Origin: Bactericera cockerelli
Taxonomy: Eukaryota; Arthropoda; Insecta; Hemiptera; Triozidae
DNA: 64,000 nt
Assembly (NCBI GenBank): GCA_024516035.1
Contig: CM044958.1
Location: 23,520,108 to 23,584,107, forward strand
Direction: 5' to 3'
Below are positions 50,883-61,998 of the stretch, one piece after another (the first letter of the stretch is position 1; each line of letters opens with the position of its first letter). Made by a program: the position numbers and the translations under genes. The notes below the pieces were generated by a model that did not search any database, was not told the DNA's origin, and saw only the letters and a program-made list of their open reading frames with translations.

Positions 50883-52562
50883 TTAGTATTTTGGGTAAGC
50901 TGGGGCTGGGGCGTAAGCGGGAGCTGGGGCGTAAGCTGGAGCTGGGGCGTAAGCTGGGGCTGGGGCGTAAGCTGGAGCTGGGGCGTATGCTGGGGCTGGC
51001 TTGTAAGCTGGCTTGTAAGCTGGGGCGGAGTATTTGGGGGCGCTGTAGGCTGGGGCTGGAGCGTAAGCTGGGGCTGGGGCGTAAGCTGGGGCTGGTTTGT
51101 ATGCTGGGGCTGGGGCGTAAGATGGAGATCCCTCCTTCTTCACGACAGCGTTGAAACCGTAACCTTCGTCGGAGTACTCGACGATTCTCTTGGTACCGTC
51201 AGCCTCAGTCAGGCTGTAGTAACCCTTGACGTAGTCACCATCTCTGGTCTCAGATTGGCTCTTGTAGTCTCCGGAGTAAGAGTCAGCTACTTCGTAGGAA
51301 AAGTCGTATTTGGCTGGTGCCTCTGGGTACTCTGGAGCGTAAGATGGCTTGTAGGCTGGGGCAGCAGAGTAAGCTGGGGCGGGTTTGTAGGCTGGGGCTG
51401 GGGCGTAAGCTGGAGCTGGGGCGTAAGCTGGGGCTGGGGCGTATGCTGGAGCTGGGGCGTAAGCTGGGGCGCCATATTGGGGTGCGGCGTGCACGGCAGC
51501 GATGGCTGCGAGGACAATGACGATCTGAAACAGAAGACATGGCATGGTTAATATAATACTTGTAAAATGTGATAGTTGATAATTACAATTACAAAAGAGA
51601 GGGTAATTTCGATTTTAATATTATTTTTATGATTTTGATCTTATATACCAAAGTATAGGTACATATAAAATACTATCTACTTGTATTTTATATCTACTTA
51701 ATTGTAAGGAGTCTACCTTATGAAAATGGAGCTAGATTACCAGTGATCTACTGTTAAATGTATACCATTATTTCTTTTTCATAATGATGTCAGTCTGTTG
51801 ATTAAATATTACCTAAGTGTTCTGATTTATTTCTTTAGAAAAAGTATCAACTTAAATTTCACGTAAGTCGATTATACATTTTAAAATATTATAGGCCTCT
51901 ATAGATATTGATTTAAAATTCATCAATCATTATTATGTTGAAAATTACGGCTTGAGTTTGATAATATTATAGGCAAATGATTTCCATATCTTAGACTTCA
52001 TATAGTTGGTAAAGAAAAATACTTCCGATTTCTAATATTAGAAATTTCTCTGAAGTAATAAGTACATTGAACATAAGACTGATGGACAAATTACACAATA
52101 ATATTCCGGAAATGTCTAAGATGCAGTACATTTTCTTTGACTAAACTAGATATATGTACGTGAAATGTTTGGCTCTATTTAATACATATCAATAATATAT
52201 TAATGAATTTTGAAAATGTGTATTTTTTTTTGATACCTAATATTTCCCATTTTTTTCTTTTCTTTATCAAACAACGCTGCATTCAAACAACCTTCAAAAA
52301 ACCGTTAGCACGCTTAGCGCTGAAATGCAAAGCATTATACTAAGAAGGAAATGGTGTTTCATTTGTTTGTAATTCTGAGACATTATTTTGTACTATTTCC
52401 ATGATTATCTTGTCCGAGAATTCAGAATTCACCGCCTATCAGGCATTTAAGGTAACATTAAAGAGAACAAAACGAAAGTTAATCTACGCTTCCCAAAAAT
52501 ATGAGACTGAGATAAATTTTGCCCTCAACAAAATTCAACAAGTTGAAGAAGAGCTTAAAGTC

Positions 52563-52595
<33 letters not shown>

Positions 52596-53545
52596 TGAAA
52601 AATAGTATTCCAAATAATAGAAGTTCGATTTTCTATAAATAAAAAAAAATGTTGTAAAACATGAAGTTTATATTAGACATTCCAATGTAAATTTGTTATT
52701 GGTACTTTTTATGTGTTTTATTCAAATTTTGATGACTTATTTGTTCGACGCTCAGATGGTCAATCATAATAGACTAATACCCACAAGATCAGTTCACCAC
52801 CAACATGTTTCAGTTCCCTTGATAATGTCTATGAAACGGACGAAACTCGAGTCGGATAAGTCATCAAAGTTTGACTGTGGTTCAAATGAACCAATTTTTT
52901 TATGTATGTACCTTCAAAAATGACTTGGACCTACTTAAAATCTTTGCTTTAAAAGTCTCTATAAAACGTTAGTTTCACTTCAATTGTTTCTTGCAACCTG
53001 TTTTGTTTCTTTGAACGTTTTACCTACTACAATAAATCTTCTTTGTTCCATATTTTGAAAACAACCTTAAAAACGATTTAGGGCATTAAGTTTCCAATTT
53101 CTTTAACCTGCACATGGTGAAACAAAATGTACGTATCTGTCATTATGACATTTAAGTCTTATTTAAAAAAAAAAAATATTCTGAAATCCTTAATTGAATT
53201 AACAACTACATAGCCTGAGCCCCACCCCCGCGAACCACAGTAAGAGTTATGAGACTCGCAAGGGAATTTGAAAGAAATTAAACCTATTTAAAATGAGCAA
53301 TGAAGCAATCATTAGTTTGCGGGGGACCACCGAATATTTTATAAAATCACATTGGGGTGCTCAATAAAATTAAATAAATAATTAAAGTTCGTAGTACAAA
53401 AAGTAAAATGAAAAATATTCACTCTTTCACAAAAAAAACTTGAAATGAACACAAAATATTCCACTTAACCAAAAAAGAAAATGATAGAATTTACGAAATA
53501 ATTTAAGAACTTTAAAGAAGCTTTAGTAAATACCTTGGCGGACAT
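50883..53545 (-). CDS. RR-2 cuticle protein, gene 1
   Basis: Exon one is only 12 bases (53545-53534, MSAK); a 2009-base intron with a GTATTT donor and TGTTTCAG acceptor separates it from exon two (51524-50883). The product is 217 residues: signal peptide ([17 protein letters not shown], cleavage likely before APQYG), then [12 protein letters not shown] repeats, the chitin-binding RR-2 domain at about 76-135 ([48 protein letters not shown]), then more AP-rich repeats to PAYPKY. RR-2 proteins are secreted into hard cuticle and bind chitin. Compared with gene 2, the segment before GFNAVV reads YSDEGY instead of YTADEHN, one residue shorter and unlike the usual TADxxNGF. Long frames on the other strands of this G+C-rich gene are shadows. 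Probably expressed with gene 2 at moults, judged from shared promoter and 3' regions. Confidence 0.95.
51525..53533. other. Intron of cuticle gene 1
   Basis: AT-rich. A family B stem (CTTCCGATTTCTAATATTAG) is at 52022-52048; a poly(A) run of about 29 at 52567-52595 follows a short frame ([20 protein letters not shown]) and may mark a retroposon tail. Confidence 0.4.
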
Positions 53546-53579
53546 GTTGATTCGATTAGTGACAAATTGTAACTAGTAC

Positions 53580-53608
53580 TGGACTGTGCTGGTCAAAATA
53601 CTTTTATA
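53580..53608 (-). promoter_or_regulatory. Core promoter of cuticle gene 1
   Basis: TATAAAAG on the minus strand at 53608-53601; 28 bases downstream a CAGT initiator puts transcription start near 53580, 35 bases before the ATG. The block CAGTACTAGTT is shared with gene 2. Confidence 0.7.
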
Positions 53609-53619
53609 GTATGTATAAC

Positions 53620-54432
53620 CAAAATCATGAACCTACCTACCATTGAACAAGGAAGCTTTACTTGCCCCAGGCCAAAGTCACTTCACCCCTCTAGATTCAT
53701 AAGAATGCGAATATATGATCATGAACTTGATAATAGCACTTATTTTGTCTGCATGACTGAGACCCAAAGTTATTTTAACTGATAAATATGTGATGAAGAA
53801 TTCACAAGTTGCTCGACTAGCGGACAAAATAGTGACAGTTAGAAAACCTAATGACTTCTGATATGTATGGTCATGATTTTGATTAATAGCGAAAAACACT
53901 TTCTATTCATGAAATAGGTGAGTTGGGTTAGGCGACCGCCAGTATTCTAAAGGTTCCAAGAACATATTTTTGGTCCTTTTCACACCTTATAGGTTATAGA
54001 ATGTAAAAAACACGTTCATGCTCATAGCCATTTTATTAGATCATCTTCGTAACTCCTTTAAATTTCGCACCTATCTTCCTTCTATCTTTTATTAGATTGT
54101 CGAGGTGCATGTCAACTTCTTTGGTCATACACACCACGAATTTCATACCTACTTATATTGGTGTTCCTCTTAATTTCTTATCAGTTAAAAACTGAATTAA
54201 TTAAAAGCGACGTTAAACCCCACTTAAAAAAAAAAACTGAATTTGCAATAAGTAGTCAAGAGCGTGGTTTAGTTGAATCTTTAGGTTATAAGTCATTACA
54301 CTACTTATTACTATTTGGTAGAATTTTAAAATAGCAGAATAATCTTGAAAAATAACTTCTTGGTAGCAAAGACTAACGCTTTGAAACCTATTACATTTCT
54401 TAAATGCGTTACGTAAAATTATTGTTTTGTTT
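53620..54432. other. Intergenic, retroposon tail only
   Basis: AAAAGCGACGTTAAACCCCA at about 54205 followed by A residues is the 3' tail of a type 2 retroposon. No gene seen. Confidence 0.35.
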
Positions 54433-54600
54433 TAGGGTTTAACATCATTTTCAACTGCTGAAGTCATATCGAGGCGGGTTTTACCTTCCATTCGCTGGAA
54501 ATATACTAATAAGTCATTAAATTTACCCTGTCTAGTTTCGCACGGGAGGAGCCAGCATCACGAGTGTTCAAATTTTAATGGTCACCCATGCTAACCATAC
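54433..54600 (-). repeat. SINE-like type 2 copy, diverged
   Basis: GGTTTAACATCATTTTCAAC, CGGGTTTTACCTTCCATTCG and GGAGGAGCCAGCATCACGAG follow the reverse-oriented type 2 pattern. Confidence 0.65.
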
Positions 54601-54629
54601 TGGACATTGCTTAACTTTCTGGACATTCT

Positions 54630-54812
54630 GAGTTCCTCATTTCGTATGTTTTTAACTGCCCACTATCCTCTAACTTGGCCAGTTCTTTTTGGTGGTTAAA
54701 TTGGCATCTATGTATTTACATTTTTCCAGAATATTCTAGACAACCGATATCATAAACTGGCCAAGTTAGAGGATATTATTTGTCAGTTAAAAACATACAA
54801 AACGAGGAACTC
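54630..54812. repeat. Short inverted repeat, about 58-base arms
   Basis: GAGTTCCTCATTTCGTATGT to CCTCTAACTTGGCCAGTT (54630-54690) pairs with AACTGGCCAAGTTAGAGGAT to AAAACGAGGAACTC (54755-54812). Confidence 0.8.
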
Positions 54813-55475
54813 ATAAAACGGGTTTACATAAAAAGAAATGGTTAAGTACCAAAGTAACTTGGCCGCAAACAAGATATCATTACCTTTATTGGCGGAGTTT
54901 TTTAGATAGGAGCTCTGGCATTTGGCCCTTTCTTCAACGGTAGTTTTTTGAGAGATATCAATAGTTTTTTGTAAATGTATGTATAGGTATCTAGGTTAGC
55001 CGACGAAAATTAAAGGAGGCTCTTATTAATGCTGCACTACCCATAAAAATTGTGAAGAAAACTTGTACTTCACCACAGAGAAATCAAACACCTCGGCCGA
55101 GGTGTGAAGAACGCCTATACAAAGAAAGAGACAGCCCGGCAGAGTGTAAGGTTACGCAAAACATAGTTCCCATGCATTTCATGTACTTTCAGCCAGCGAA
55201 AAGTGCAACATGAATTTCAAAAATCGCGATTTTTATTGCAGAAATGGACTCTACGTTGATTTTATTCCTTCATCCGGTCCACTGGGTGGCACCTGGTGGC
55301 CTTTTCATTTTCTTTGGCGGGTAGGTACCTTCGAATCCTTAGCTTAGTGGTCAGATCTTGGCCAGTATGTATTTTTCGAGATGACCTCGCTCTCTCACTG
55401 CAAAATTTTAATGTTTAAGTTTCCAAGTATTAATTTAGTTCATTTTCCGTCCGTTTAATTAGAAGATAACTTTGT
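54813..55475. other. Unclassified, with a SINE tail at 55012-55090
   Basis: GAGGCTCTTATTAATGCTGC and ACCCATAAAAATTGTGAAGA are the 3' part of SINE type 1. The rest, including 55080-55330, shows no gene. Confidence 0.4.
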
Positions 55476-55700
55476 CCATTGGTAGCATGCTCGACCTGCC
55501 ACCCAGTCAGCATGAGTTCGAATCCTGGCGGGGACGAAATTTTTTAGCTCTACATATATTTTCAATTTGGGCTTAACGTTGTTTTGTTTATCCGATCTTT
55601 ATGTTTGATCTTCATGACGACCCCATTACCCTCGCGAGGAAAATTTTAGTAGTTGCAGAATTGGGCAATGACCTGTGGCGGCATTACGAGATTGATTTTG
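55476..55700 (+). mobile_element. tRNA-derived SINE, diverged
   Basis: TTGGTAGCATGCTCGACCTG (A-box area) and GAGTTCGAATCCTGG (B-box) start a body with TACCCTCGCGAGG and TGTGGCGGCATTACGAG, parallel to SINE type 1. Confidence 0.65.
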
Positions 55701-55787
55701 GACAATCATGGTTGGATGGAGATAAAATATGATGAATTAGCTCTCATAATATCGATGCTACTCACTAATAATTGTGACAAAGTAGTG

Positions 55788-55990
55788 ACTTTGGCCAAGT
55801 GGGTAGCATACTAGGCTTGCACGCATAATGACTTGGGTTCGATCCCCTTCAGGGAAGTTTTTTTTCTCTGTCCATTATGTCCGGTTTACACTCATACCTC
55901 GTGAGGTATTGATAAGGGACGTCACCACCGAGTTCTCTCCTGCTCATGGTTTTATCAACACCAAATTGTCTCCCGTCGCGTCGCTTGCAT
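55788..55990 (+). mobile_element. tRNA-derived SINE, diverged
   Basis: TTGGCCAAGTGGGTAGCATA and TGGGTTCGATCCCC are A- and B-boxes; then TTTACACTCATACCTCGTGA as in SINE type 1. Tail lost. Confidence 0.65.
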
Positions 55991-56062
55991 TTTTACCTGA
56001 TTTTAAACGTACATAGTTTAGACCTAGCATAAAAATTATAATCGAAACACCTAGGAATCATT

Positions 56063-56275
56063 GATATAGACCTGAGGCATGGCCTTCTATGTATTTTTCC
56101 TAACCCTATGATAAACCCAAGGCATGGCCTTCTATGTATTTACCTAACCCTACTAGAAACCCGAGGCATTGTCTTCTATGTATTATCCCTAACCCTACTA
56201 TATTCCTGAGGCATGGCCTTATATGATTTTACCTAACTCTACTATACACTGAAGGCATTGCCTTTCATTAGATAG
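56063..56275 (-). repeat. About five diverged copies of the 45-base unit
   Basis: GAGGCATGGCCTTCTATGTA followed by TTTACCTAACCCTAC is the complement of the unit repeated at 31156-31605. Copies here vary and lack the flanking element. Confidence 0.9.
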
Positions 56276-56314
56276 ATATTTTAAAGATTTCCTTATAACA
56301 GGCCGATTCTTATA

Positions 56315-57322
56315 CAGGGTGGGGCAAAAGTCTGGAAACCCCTAAATAACTTTTGAATGGCTTCTTCGGTAAAATTAAAATTTTGTATGGTAAACCGGGC
56401 TAATAAGACCTTCTTTTAAAGTGGAGTCGATTTTTGTTACCGGCCCCCATGTCGGGGCCAGGGGGGCCAACTTCATTTTTTTAAATACGAACCCCAACCT
56501 TGCGATACATTTTTGGAAAGGTATTTAAATAAAAAATACATTGGTGCAAATTTTATTTTTTTAATATTAACTGTTTGCAAATGGCGTCCAACTTTGTGTA
56601 TGCAGTGTGAAGTCTCGAAACCCCTGAATATCTTTCGTAAGAGCTTTTTCAGTAAATTTAAAATTGTGCACAGTAATCGGTGGTAATTTGACCTTCTTTT
56701 AAAATGGGGGCGATTTTTGGTACCGGCCCCCGTGTCGGGGCCAGGGGGCCAACTTTTTTTTTTAATACGAACCCCCATCTTGCAATACATTTTTGGAAAA
56801 GTCTTTAAATAAGAAATACTTTCGTGCTTAATTTCAAAAATGTATCGCAAGGTGTGGTTTCGTATTTATAAAAAAAAATGAAGTTGGTCCTCCTGTCCCA
56901 GACATGGTGGCCGGTAAAAAATATCGGCCCCATTCTAAAATAAGGTTTGATTACCACGGATTACCGAACCTAATTTTAAATTTACTGAAAAAGCCCTTTC
57001 GAAAGATATTCAGGGGTTTCCAGACTTTACACTGCATACACAAAGTTGGACGCCGTTTGCAAACAGTTAATATTTAAAAAATAAAATGTGCACCAAAGTA
57101 TTTCTTATTTAAAGACCTTTCTAAAAATGTATCGCAAAGTAGGGGTTCGTATTTAAAAAAATGAAGTTGGCCCCCCTGGTCCCGACATGGGGGCCGGTAT
57201 CAAAAATCGGCTTCACTCTAAAAGAAGGTCTTACTACTCCGGTTTACCATACAAAATTTTATTTTTACCAAAGAAGCGATTCGAAAGTTATTCAGGGGTT
57301 TCCAGACTTTTGCCCCACCCTG
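56315..57322. mobile_element. TA-flanked hairpin element with two direct modules per arm, 1008 bases
   Basis: Ends CAGGGTGGGGCAAAAGTCTG and its complement, flanked by TA. Each arm (about 480 bases) contains two related modules: both include AGTCT(G/C)GAAACCCCT, ACCGGCCCCC(A/G)TGTCGGGGC and CGATACATTTTTGGAAA (or close). The two arms differ at scattered sites. Frames over it are spurious. Confidence 0.88.
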
Positions 57323-57819
57323 TATAAAAATGAAAATTTTATAGTTTTCATTTTCTTAAATGCCTAATGTAAAAAAGCATGGTCTTATTTCCGGGAGAGA
57401 TACTCGTGGTGACCCCTGCAACAAGCCGGAGAGAATTCGGGTAAGAAAAGGTCAACGGGAGAGAACTCATTACCTCAAATTGATAAGGTGATTACAAATT
57501 AATTTCTTTGGCATTTGTAAATCCAGATGTTTTAGTGTCCCTCATAGGAGGCTCCGAGGTTTATTTAGCATTGAAAGATAAACCTAATCATGTTGAGTAT
57601 AGAATCAAAAGGTCTTGCATTGCAAAGGGGACTCAGGGGGCCAAATCTGTGATCCAAATACATATTGACCTTGGAAAAATTAAATACGTACTGCTAAAAC
57701 TATATCTTAAAAAAAAGACAACTTGGTACATTTACATTTTCCCAGCTTATTTACTTTTGTTATTCATAATGTTTCAGTAGTGTATGAACCTATATTTTCG
57801 TACAAAAAGAACTGATATC
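57323..57819. other. Unclassified, one open frame
   Basis: The frame from about 57484 to 57780 reads VNPDVLVSLIGGSEVYLALK then HVEYRIKRSCIAKGTQGAKS and looks more protein-like than its surroundings. I do not recognise it; it may be an exon or a transposon piece. Confidence 0.2.
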
Positions 57820-58354
57820 CCCCCAAAAACACCACTTCGTGGTTAAAAAAAGAAGAACGCCTCACTCAAAAGAATGATTATAATTAGCTAAAAATAAATG
57901 ATATCAAATTGAGAACACCTTGCCACCTCTCTTTCTGTATCTCTGTACTCCTTTCTGAATTTATTCCTTTTATGTTTATCTTCTTTATCCTTTCTAGGGG
58001 TCATCCCAAACTTGATTTCTCTTTAAATTTACTTGTTGCACGGCAATAAAAAAGGCGGTCGCGGTGTAATTTTCTCGATTCAAATAAAATAAGTTCAGAA
58101 AAATCATACTCCGACCACCATTTTTTATTGCCGTGCAACAAGTAAATTTAAAGAGAAATCAAGTTTGGGATGACCCCTAGAAAGGATAAAGAAGATAAAC
58201 ATAAAAGGAATAAATTCAGAGAGGAGTACAGAGATACAGAAAGAGAGGTGGCAAGGTGTTCTCAATGTGATATCATTTATTTTTAGCTAATTATAATCAT
58301 TCTTTTGAGTGAGGCGTTCTTCTTTTTTTAACCACGAAGTGGTGTTTTTGGGGG
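57820..58354. mobile_element. Near-perfect foldback element, 234-base arms
   Basis: Left arm 57820-58053 and right arm 58121-58354 are reverse complements with very few differences; the loop is 67 bases. The ends CCCCCAAAAACACCACTTCG resemble those of the 14576-15105 foldback, and GAATGATTATAATTAGCTAA inside resembles AATATAATTAATTACCTAAA there. Confidence 0.85.
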
Positions 58355-58359
58355 TCATA

Positions 58360-58998
58360 CTCTACCTTTCTTACTTTGCTATATTTCGACCGAACGTACT
58401 CCCCAAACCGATTCAATTGTACGGCACTGTCTAACTAGAATTTCAAATCGTTTTTTTTTTTAGATTTTTCCTGTACTTTTACATTAAACTTATTAATTTC
58501 AGCTTTCTAGGTTCTCGGGAAGTGCCTCATGATTTTGATGATATGACATGCCGATACAGATTTTTTTGTAGTATCTAAAATGTAGATGAAAACGGTATTC
58601 TATCATAGAAATTAAATTTGAAGAAAATCGGTCAAGTAGTTTTGGAGATACAAGTGATTTAGTATTAGATATAAAATCTCAAAATTGCTTTACAATGTGT
58701 TTAAAATGTGAAGTGTCTACAATGTGTGTTTACAATGTGAACCATAATTGGCAGTGTATTACTTCCGACGAATTTCTAATATAATAAATCGGAAGTACTG
58801 TGTTAATCTTGTCTAGTGATGTATCACATGATATCATGAAGACAGAAATTCACCTTTAATCATGGCCTGGGGCAGTCGGTTCTAAATCTAGCGCAGCGGA
58901 ACCTTATTATTATTATTGTGTTTGTTTTTGTAAAAAAATATTTTTTCCTCATCCACCACATCCTTCACCTTTGCTCTTCTTCTTATCTCTGTATTTCT
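58360..58998 (-). repeat. Family B repeat pieces
   Basis: 58560-58760 is the 5' half in reverse (TTGAAGAAAATCGGTCAAGT, GTTTTGGAGATACAAGTGAT, ATAATTGGCAGTG), joined at 58765-58800 to a closing stem (ACTTCCGACGAATTTCTAAT). 58360-58560 and 58805-58998 show nothing recognisable. Confidence 0.6.
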
Positions 58999-59580
58999 GA
59001 TATCGCTACTGATTTGCCAAAATGTAACAGGCGCCAGTGGACAACTTTTCAGGAAGGAGGAAAAACTAAAATGAAAATGCTCTTATTTTTGATATTGTGC
59101 GCAATGTGCGTGAACAGTTGAACACTAATACTGATATTTTTGAAATTTAGGCGCAACAGGTAAATTGATTTCCTCTTAAAATCCATGCTTACTAATGTTT
59201 TTTTCTGTATTGGAAAAGATAGTTTTGGCGCTTGTTACATTTCTAAATGGACTATATATGGATATCTCGAGTTCCCAAAAATGTAAGACACGCCAATGTT
59301 TTCAGAATATCTTGATATCTGTTCCGCATAAGTGTAACAAGCGACTCATTTTAAATGCATTTTGCATCACAGTATGATATTTCATGGTCATGCGCTTGTT
59401 ACATCTTTTAATTACAGGAGACAATTTTGTAATTTTATATAGAATCAACTTACAACCATTGCAGTTAGGAATGTGGGGGTAAGTGCTATCGATCGAGATT
59501 AAAAAACAAAAAATATCAATGAATAAAAAAAAAATCGACCCCTGGCGCTTGTTACATTTTGGCAAATCAGTAGCGATATG
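58999..59580. repeat. Inverted-repeat element with repeated GCGCTTGTTACA motif
   Basis: The left end ATCGCTACTGATTTGCCAAA and the right end, its complement, form inverted repeats of about 40 bases with TGTAACA(G/A)GCGCCAG at the inner edge. GCGCTTGTTACA recurs inside near 59229, 59390 and 59545, and TGTAACAAGCG at 59333. Confidence 0.7.
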
Positions 59581-60020
59581 TTGTTCTTTTATTTCGTGAC
59601 ATAGCTTCCGTTCTACTGCTCTTTGTGTAACTCTCTTCCACTCTTTTTCTTGTATTCCAAGTTTCTCCTCCGTATGTGAGCGCCCATAAAATGTGAAAAA
59701 AGAGAGGTTGGAGTCAACCATTCTCCATGACCTACCATCAGGTATCCAACTGCTCCGATTTAATGAGTATCAAACTGTACCGATTATGAACTGCTCTCTT
59801 AATATTTTTAGGGTCACGCAGACTGAATAGTCTGAATACCAACTGCTCCTCTCATTGGTATCAGGTACATTATGTGAATTCATCAACATCTCGTGACGAA
59901 GGAATTTTCTGTCCCACGAACAGATGCAAATACTTTAGGGGTAGTTAGGTCTGGCATCTCAAGGACTATCATATTAAGCTCAAGTATGTCCTACCGCAAC
60001 TGCTCTTTTACAAAGTTAAA
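59581..60020. other. Intergenic, nothing recognised
   Basis: Three phrases with CAACTGCTC or GAACTGCTC occur at 59748-59990; no gene. Confidence 0.3.
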
Positions 60021-60023
60021 AAA

Positions 60024-60425
60024 TCTGGTGTAAACATCACACGACTTTCCTTATCTCCCAAAAAGGAGTCGAATTCCGCCACTGGTGACTGAATTCCGCC
60101 GCATTCTGCGCCACTGGTGATTGAAATCGGCCGCATTCTGCGGCCCTGCGGCCGCAGAATGCGGCCGATTTCAACCAAAAGTTTCATGGTTCGTCTGGTG
60201 TATAAAATTAATTACCATACCAAATTTCAAGTCTCTAGCTCTTACCGTTCTTGAGATATCCTGTTCACAGACACACACACACACAGACAGACGCACGGAC
60301 CAATGGCTGAAAACCACTTTTTTGGTATTCTGAGGCTATGATTCGTCCAGAAATGTGAAAAGCTGGGTAGGTCAAATTTTCGACGAATACAATACTTTCT
60401 TTATTATAGGATAAGGAAAGTAAAA
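60024..60425 (+). repeat. Family A repeat, shorter copy
   Basis: Left hairpin CTGGTGTAAACATCACACGA, then a palindromic GGCCGCATTCTGCGGCC patch, AAGTCTCTAGCTCTTACCGT, (AC)n, (ACAG)n, CCAATGGCTGAAAACCACTT and the right stem ending 60425. Confidence 0.8.
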
Positions 60426-60705
60426 ATAAACTGGTGTTATACCAGATGACTTTCCTTATACCTCGAATATTAATCAAACTTAGCCACTGGTGACTGAACG
60501 GTAACAGTTAACGAAAAATAAATATCAAATTCGTGATCAGAACTTCAAATTTTTTGGATTTGATATATCACAACTCAGATATCGGATGTATAGTAAAAAT
60601 GTTAGTCCAAGCGGGTCACCCCCAAAATACCGGTAAATTGGGGCCGAGGTCCAAAAAGATCATGATATCAAAAAAAAAAAATGATCAGTACCTACCCATA
60701 TTATT
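60426..60705 (+). repeat. Family A repeat, left half
   Basis: Starts at the next left hairpin (AACTGGTGTTATACCAGATG) directly after the previous copy and runs to about 60700, where family B begins. Confidence 0.7.
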
Positions 60706-60707
60706 AC

Positions 60708-60862
60708 TTCCGAGAAATTTCTAATATTAGAAATCGGAAGTATTGTGTTCGTTTTTGTAAAAAAAAATATTTTTTTGCTCCGATTTCAATTTTTTTCATA
60801 TTTCTGGACGTTTCATAACCTACTGAGCAAATTTGGTTTTGTGTCCGTCTGTCGGTCTGTCG

Positions 60863-60900
<38 letters not shown>

Positions 60901-61445
60901 TAAAACGATTCCTTGTAACGCGCAAATCTCGGAAACTACTCGACCGATTTTAATGAAATTTTGCACACATCTAGGAGTCATTCTGTAGATGGTCCCATTT
61001 TAAATTCATCGAATTCATATCAGCGGTTCTGGGTGAAAGAGACCATGCGCCTGACCACTAACTTTTTACTTAAACACTTATATCTCGTGAACGGTACACC
61101 CGATTTTGATGAAATTTTGTAAAAATATGCATATTATTGTTTTACACAGGTTATTTATATTTATTTTTAAATTAATTATAATTTGACTCTGATATTTAAG
61201 AAAACCCGAAATTTCGGACAAAAAAGTAAAAAAATAAGGACCACGACTTACCGATACAGAATTTTTTGTGGAATTGAGAATGTAGAAAAAATGATATTCT
61301 ACCATATAAAACAAATTTGAAGAAAATCGGTTGAGCCGTTTTGGAGATACAAGTAATTTTCTATAAAATCTCAAAATTGGCACGTGTTTACAATGTGAAG
61401 CAATCACGAGGAAGTATTGTGTCCATACTTGGCAGTGTTTTTTTT
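60708..61445 (-). repeat. Family B repeat, most complete copy
   Basis: Plus strand starts with the closing stem (CTTCCGAGAAATTTCTAATA), then (TGTC)n at 60850-60900, CGCAAATCTCGGAAACTACT, GAAGAAAATCGGTTGAGCCG, and ends CACGAGGAAGTATTGTGTCC ATACTTGGCAGTG at 61445. About 740 bases. Confidence 0.8.
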
Positions 61446-61719
61446 ACTTTCCTTTACCTCGTAAAGGTATGATACCTATGCCACACTGTAGTATGATGTA
61501 ATTGAACTCGGCCTATTGAAATAAAGATGGGTGGTGCTGTGATCACTGATCAGTGTGTTATCTTGAATTTTATAATACTTATGCTGTATGTATTCTGAAC
61601 TACACAGATTCTTTTCTACAACTCGGAAGGCACACAGATTCAGTTGTTTATCCTTTCAAAAAGAAGAAGTCATTTTTTAGAAACGACTTCATTAAAAAAA
61701 AAAAAAAAACAATTTTTAT
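61446..61719. other. Intergenic, nothing recognised
   Basis: Short sequence between family B and the conserved downstream region of cuticle gene 2; A run at about 61694-61709. Confidence 0.3.
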
Positions 61720-61998
61720 AGAATACACAATCACATATCATGAAAATAGTCGTGACTTTTGTAGGAACTTTATGTCTACAACCATTTCCAGGATGCGTGA
61801 AACATATATATTTATTTCACGTGATTCATACAGACGACTTGTAGACAATCACGGACACAACAAATAAATACAAATAAATAACAACATTGTATGACAATGT
61901 AACAAACATGACACTATGTACAGAATGACTTGATGAGGGAAGAAGTTGACTGAGGTAAGATAGAACTAACTATACTAGAATGTATAGTTGTCTCTTAT

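Noticed and set aside
52401..52598. 65-codon frame ending in a lysine run
   Set aside because: The lysines are a 29-base A tract, more likely a retroposon tail; the rest has no recognisable family.
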